Of a DNA stretch of 34,485 nucleotides, positions 32,808 through 34,485 are shown one piece after another. Under the pieces are notes generated by a model. It saw only the letters and a list, made by a program, of their open reading frames with translations, was not told where the DNA came from and did not search any database. The stretch is from Cyanobacteriota bacterium (GTDB taxonomy: Bacteria; Cyanobacteriota; Cyanobacteriia; Leptolyngbyales; Leptolyngbyaceae): positions 1-34,485 of the forward strand of contig JAPLHZ010000019.1 of the NCBI GenBank assembly GCA_026389365.1, written 5' to 3'. Each line of letters opens with the position of its first letter. Position 1 is the stretch's first letter. A program made the translations under genes and the position numbers.

Positions 32808-34280
32808 ATGTTCCCGACTGACGATTTGCTTGTTGACAACCATGAACATCCCGATAAGCCCGAAGAAGCTTGTGGCGTTTTTGGTGTATTTTCCCCTGGG
32901 GAAGATGTTGCAAAGCTGGCGTATTTTGGTTTGTTTGCACTTCAGCATCGGGGACAGGAGTCGAGTGGAATTGCAACCTTTGATGACAACAAGATGGTGT
33001 ATCTCCATAAAGACATGGGCCTAGTCGCGCAGGTTTTTAATGAGACTATTTTGAATGCGCTACCGGGACCGATGGCCGTAGGACATACACGGTATTCCAC
33101 CACGGGTTCAAGTCGTGCGGTGAATGCCCAGCCTGCGGTCGTGAAGACCAGCCGGGGTTCCTTAGCCTTGGCACATAATGGGAATTTAGTGAATACGGCG
33201 ACCTTACATCAGGAGCTATTGGAGCGTAGCCATAATCTCTTGACGACAACGGATTCAGAAATGATTGCGGTGGCGATCGGGGAGGCGGTGGATGATGGTG
33301 CGGATTGGACGACGGCGATCGTCACGGCCTGTAAGCGATCCGTTGGGGCATTTAGTTTGGTGATTGGCACACCGGATGCGTTGTATGGAACAAGGGATTC
33401 AAGTGGGGTGCGGCCTTTAGTGCTTGGCACATTGCCACGGGAATTACCCACGGATCCAATTCGCTATGCATTGGCTTCGGAAACCTGTGGATTAGATATT
33501 GTTGGGGCTGATTTTGTTCGCGATGTAGAGCCGGGTGAGCTAGTTTGCATTACAGAAACGGGAATCACTTCAACGCGATGGGCACAGAAAGTCGATCATA
33601 AGCTCTGCATTTTTGAGATGATCTATTTTGCACGGCCTGACAGTGTGATGAATGAGGAAACGCTGTATACCTATCGGATGCGAATTGGTCGGCAGTTGGC
33701 CAAAGAATCGACGATCGATGCAGATATTGTCATTGCAGTCCCGGATTCGGGAATTCCAGCGGCGATCGGTTTTTCCCAGGAATCCGGAATTCCCTATGCA
33801 GAAGGGCTGATTAAAAATCGGTATGTGGGCCGGACATTCATTCAGCCGACTCAGGCCATGCGGGAAGCAGGAATCCGGATGAAGTTAAATCCATTAAAAG
33901 ATGTGCTGAAGGGTAAACGAGTCATTATTGTGGATGATTCCATTGTTCGCGGGACGACCAGTCGAAAGATTGTAAAAGCCTTGCGGGATGCGGGTGCAAC
34001 GGAAGTACATATGCGAATTTCGTCCCCGCCTGTAACCCATCCTTGTTTCTATGGCATTGATACGGATAATCAAAGTCAGTTGATTGGGGCAAACATGACC
34101 GTATCGGAAATTGCGGACCATATTGGCGCAGATTCGCTTGGTTATTTGTCCTTGAATGGAATGCTGGAGACCACTCATCAGGATACAAGTAATTTTTGCT
34201 CGGCTTGTTTTGATGGTAAGTATCCGATCGAGATCCCTGAAGTTCTAAAACGATCGAAGTTGATACTGGAGACAGCTTAG
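32808..34280 (+). CDS. purF: Amidophosphoribosyltransferase
   Basis: PurF makes phosphoribosylamine from PRPP and glutamine, the first step of purine synthesis. The 490-residue protein has a 21-residue propeptide ending before the nucleophile Cys22 (EEACGVFGVF), the glutaminase domain (FALQHRGQESSGIA; GHTRYSTTGSS; AHNGNLVN), and the phosphoribosyltransferase domain with PRPP loop VIIVDDSIVRGTTS. Cysteines expected to bind a 4Fe-4S cluster are visible (FEM-preceded KLCIFEM, HPCFYGIDT, FCSACF), so it belongs to the Fe-S, propeptide-processed type of Bacillus. It stands alone, downstream of mnmE by about 100 bases. Confidence 0.96.
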   Translation: MFPTDDLLVDNHEHPDKPEEACGVFGVFSPGEDVAKLAYFGLFALQHRGQESSGIATFDDNKMVYLHKDMGLVAQVFNETILNALPGPMAVGHTRYSTTGSSRAVNAQPAVVKTSRGSLALAHNGNLVNTATLHQELLERSHNLLTTTDSEMIAVAIGEAVDDGADWTTAIVTACKRSVGAFSLVIGTPDALYGTRDSSGVRPLVLGTLPRELPTDPIRYALASETCGLDIVGADFVRDVEPGELVCITETGITSTRWAQKVDHKLCIFEMIYFARPDSVMNEETLYTYRMRIGRQLAKESTIDADIVIAVPDSGIPAAIGFSQESGIPYAEGLIKNRYVGRTFIQPTQAMREAGIRMKLNPLKDVLKGKRVIIVDDSIVRGTTSRKIVKALRDAGATEVHMRISSPPVTHPCFYGIDTDNQSQLIGANMTVSEIADHIGADSLGYLSLNGMLETTHQDTSNFCSACFDGKYPIEIPEVLKRSKLILETA

Positions 34281-34298
34281 GACTAATTAAAAAGTTCA

Positions 34299-34326
34299 AT
34301 TCTGTTAGCGCCTTAGCCGACAGAAT
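34299..34326 (+). terminator. Possible hairpin after purF
   Basis: ATTCTGT at 34299-34305 and ACAGAAT at 34320-34326 form a 7-bp stem about 20 bases after the purF stop. There is no T run. The loop sequence TTAGCCG (34313-34319) is the inverse complement of CGGCTAA at 34357-34363, so an alternative pairing with the possible IS end exists. Confidence 0.3.
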
Positions 34327-34350
34327 GGAATTATAGTGTGAAATACTAGT

Positions 34351-34485
34351 ACAAGGCGGCTAAAGTGAAGATACTATAAGAAGAAATGAAATAATGATCA
34401 AAGATTAGTGTTTATGGCATCTCCAAAAGCATTGCATTTAGAAAAGTTGGAAAAGGAAGAATTACAACAGATAATCAATCGACAC
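34351..34485 (+). mobile_element. Possible left end of an IS630-type insertion sequence
   Basis: The A-rich stretch from about 34348 (GTACAAGGCGGCTAAAGT) resembles terminal repeats of IS630-type elements in cyanobacteria as I remember them, preceded by CTA, and is followed 50-60 bases later by a transposase-like start. The exact boundary and the other end are outside the window, so the call rests on resemblance only. Confidence 0.35.
34414..34485 (+). CDS. Partial N-terminus of a probable IS630-family transposase
   Basis: An ATG at 34414 opens a frame that runs off the right edge after 24 codons (MASPKALHLEKLEKEELQQI, then INRH). The pattern of a short lead, an L-x-x-E-x-x-x-L helix and INRH resembles the N-terminal part of IS630-family transposases, which continue with a helix-turn-helix. 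With 24 residues other families cannot be excluded. Confidence 0.45.
   Translation, partial: MASPKALHLEKLEKEELQQIINRH

Overview
The window is chromosomal DNA from a cyanobacterium. The octamer GCGATCGC and its CGATCG core (the HIP1 repeat) occur throughout. The gene set is also cyanobacterial: a ycf46/ycf35-type operon shared with red-algal plastids, a SigC-type group 2 sigma factor, a type 2 isopentenyl-diphosphate isomerase, a cyanobacterial-type RNase P RNA and many small SH3, TPR and membrane proteins. I cannot name the genus from the sequence.

Layout. Positions 1-44 hold the first codons of a minus-strand gene, possibly an ISL3-type transposase. From 126 to 4130 lie a thioredoxin-like gene, a Trm1-type tRNA methyltransferase, a secreted beta-propeller protein, panB (with a 46-bp tandem duplication across its start) and rnpB. 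From 4236 to 10213 the minus strand carries an M61 peptidase, a Crp/Fnr regulator, an inositol-monophosphatase-family phosphatase, and an operon of a ribbon-helix-helix protein, ycf46 and ycf35. From 10464 to 16055 are two related SH3 membrane proteins, pyrR-fni on the minus strand, a divergent nucleoside hydrolase, a small membrane protein and a TPR protein.

From 16066 to 18656 is an accessory island. Two decayed Uma2-family gene fragments in direct orientation enclose three copies of a dispersed repeat. These alternate with two minus-strand gene pairs: an 89-aa protein with a clan AA aspartic protease, and a RelE/HigB-like toxin with its antitoxin. A TAXI-family binding protein follows. A second small island (20176-21321) holds a peptide deformylase remnant, a higBA pair of a different toxin family, and the C-terminal remnant of another clan AA protease.

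From 21483 to the right edge housekeeping genes return: sigC, gpsA, lipA and a HAD phosphatase on the minus strand; then two cyanobacterial proteins of unknown function, trmFO, a Gfo/Idh/MocA oxidoreductase, a RimJ-like acetyltransferase, mnmE and purF on the plus strand. The last 72 bases start a probable IS630-type transposase.

Functionally, the window is rich in tRNA processing and modification (rnpB, Trm1, TrmFO, MnmE) and in nucleotide metabolism (PyrR, nucleoside hydrolase, PurF). The most interesting material is the repeat-bounded cassette island. Next are the panB start duplication, the expanded G5 region of MnmE, the poorly understood Ycf46 operon and the pentad-repeat N-terminus of the sigma factor.
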